Assembly (NCBI GenBank): GCA_011051745.1
Contig: DRKO01000425.1
Coordinates: 1 to 14,029 of the forward strand
Length of the DNA: 14,029 bases
Reading direction: 5' to 3'
Source of the DNA: Chloroflexota bacterium
GTDB lineage: Bacteria; Chloroflexota; Anaerolineae; Aggregatilineales; UBA3940
Part shown: piece by piece, positions 13,653-14,029 of the stretch
Layout: every line of letters starts with the position of its first letter
Position numbering within the stretch: position 1 is the stretch's first letter
Notes under the pieces: generated by a model
Database searches by the model: none
Told to the model about the DNA's origin: nothing
The model's input: the letters and a program-made list of their open reading frames with translations, nothing else
Program-made: the position numbers and the translations under genes

Positions 13653-14029
13653 CTACTCGCCCACCACCTCGATGTGCCCCCCCTCGACCCGCCAGCGTGT
13701 GGCGGTCGCCAGCACCGCATCGGGTAACAGACCGGGCTCAGTCGTTGTCAGCACAACCTGCTCAGCCCCGTTAAGGCGCTCCAGCAGATAGGCGCGGCGG
13801 CGAGGATCGAGCTCGGCGGCGACCTCATCGAGCAGCAAGATCGGCCACTCGCCGGTGCGCTCGCGCATCCACGCCAACTCGGCCAGTTTGAGCGAAAGCA
13901 CCGCCGTGCGGTTCTGCCCGCGTGAGCCATACAGCCCCAGGTCGCGCCCGTTAACCAGAAAGCGCATCTCGTCGCGCTGCGGTCCGATGGTCGTCATACC
14001 CCGCTCGATGTCCTCCGCCTGACGGGCCA
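13653..14029 (-). CDS. recF: DNA replication and repair protein RecF, C-terminal part (runs off the right edge)
   Basis: Only the last 125 residues are present, and the frame is open to the window edge. RecF is an SMC-like ABC ATPase that binds gapped DNA and, with RecO and RecR, loads RecA at stalled forks. Visible are the ERGMTTIGPQRDE segment, FLVNGRDLGLYGSRGQNRTAVL containing the ABC signature loop (SRGQ), and the Walker B and D-loop ILLLDEVAAELDPRRR. Family members commonly end DDVxSELD; here it is DEVAAELD, which keeps the Walker B Asp. TTTEP near the end fits the H-loop region. The gene has its own terminator and is followed, across an AT-rich gap, by the 180-aa hypothetical gene. Whether dnaA or dnaN lies upstream cannot be seen. 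Confidence 0.95.
   Translation of the reverse strand, partial: ARQAEDIERGMTTIGPQRDEMRFLVNGRDLGLYGSRGQNRTAVLSLKLAELAWMRERTGEWPILLLDEVAAELDPRRRAYLLERLNGAEQVVLTTTEPGLLPDAVLATATRWRVEGGHIEVVGE

Noticed and set aside
1..14029. CRISPR array, insertion sequence, phage or defence island
   Set aside because: No direct-repeat/spacer periodicity, no transposase or integrase motifs, and all recognisable genes are housekeeping or regulatory.

Overview
The window is a GC-rich (visibly above 60%) chromosomal segment of a bacterium. Protein features point to Chloroflexota, probably an Anaerolineae-like lineage: an unusually long SecA, a DUF3179-type lipoprotein, and the sequence character of the RecF, TrxB and Gfo/Idh/MocA proteins. 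This placement is inferred from recall, not from a database search. It reads as ordinary core chromosome. I found no transposase, integrase, CRISPR array, rRNA or convincing tRNA.

Layout, left to right. (1) The 5' end of a minus-strand lipoprotein gene (DUF3179-like) runs off the left edge. (2) rdgB, the only plus-strand protein gene, is divergent from it. (3) rdgB converges on, and overlaps by 4 nt, a minus-strand pair: a family 2 glycosyltransferase followed by a Gfo/Idh/MocA oxidoreductase, joined by a GTGA overlap. (4) A 388-bp gap (3282-3669) contains the glycosyltransferase promoter and, divergent from it, a strong plus-strand sigma70-like promoter. That promoter faces a stretch that folds as a closed RNA with a U-run, then a second GC-rich hairpin. 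I read this as a candidate non-coding RNA of unknown family. (5) A minus-strand pair follows: an alpha/beta hydrolase and a YgjP-like zinc metallopeptidase, joined by an ATGA overlap. (6) Next, in minus-strand transcription order: adenosine deaminase, an ECF-type sigma factor, a small soluble HxxxCxxC zinc protein that looks like its anti-sigma factor, and thioredoxin reductase. (7) secA follows, 1349 codons and about 450 residues longer than the E. coli protein, ending in a zinc-binding SEC-C motif and an Arg7 tail. (8) Then a 180-aa protein I cannot name. (9) The C-terminal part of recF runs off the right edge.

Functional links are mostly housekeeping: nucleotide sanitation (rdgB), purine salvage (adenosine deaminase), thiol redox balance (trxB), Sec export (secA) and recombination repair (recF). 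The most suggestive neighbourhood is sigma factor / zinc anti-sigma / trxB, which resembles the thiol-stress circuit sigmaR-RsrA-trxBA of Streptomyces. The most novel-looking items are the candidate RNA at about 3390-3520, the two large expansions in SecA, and a Shine-Dalgarno sequence buried in a UUCG-tetraloop hairpin between the glycosyltransferase and the oxidoreductase. Most protein genes are closely packed on the minus strand. Several end in clear intrinsic terminators (trxB, secA, the 180-aa gene, recF), so most transcription units can be drawn from sequence alone.
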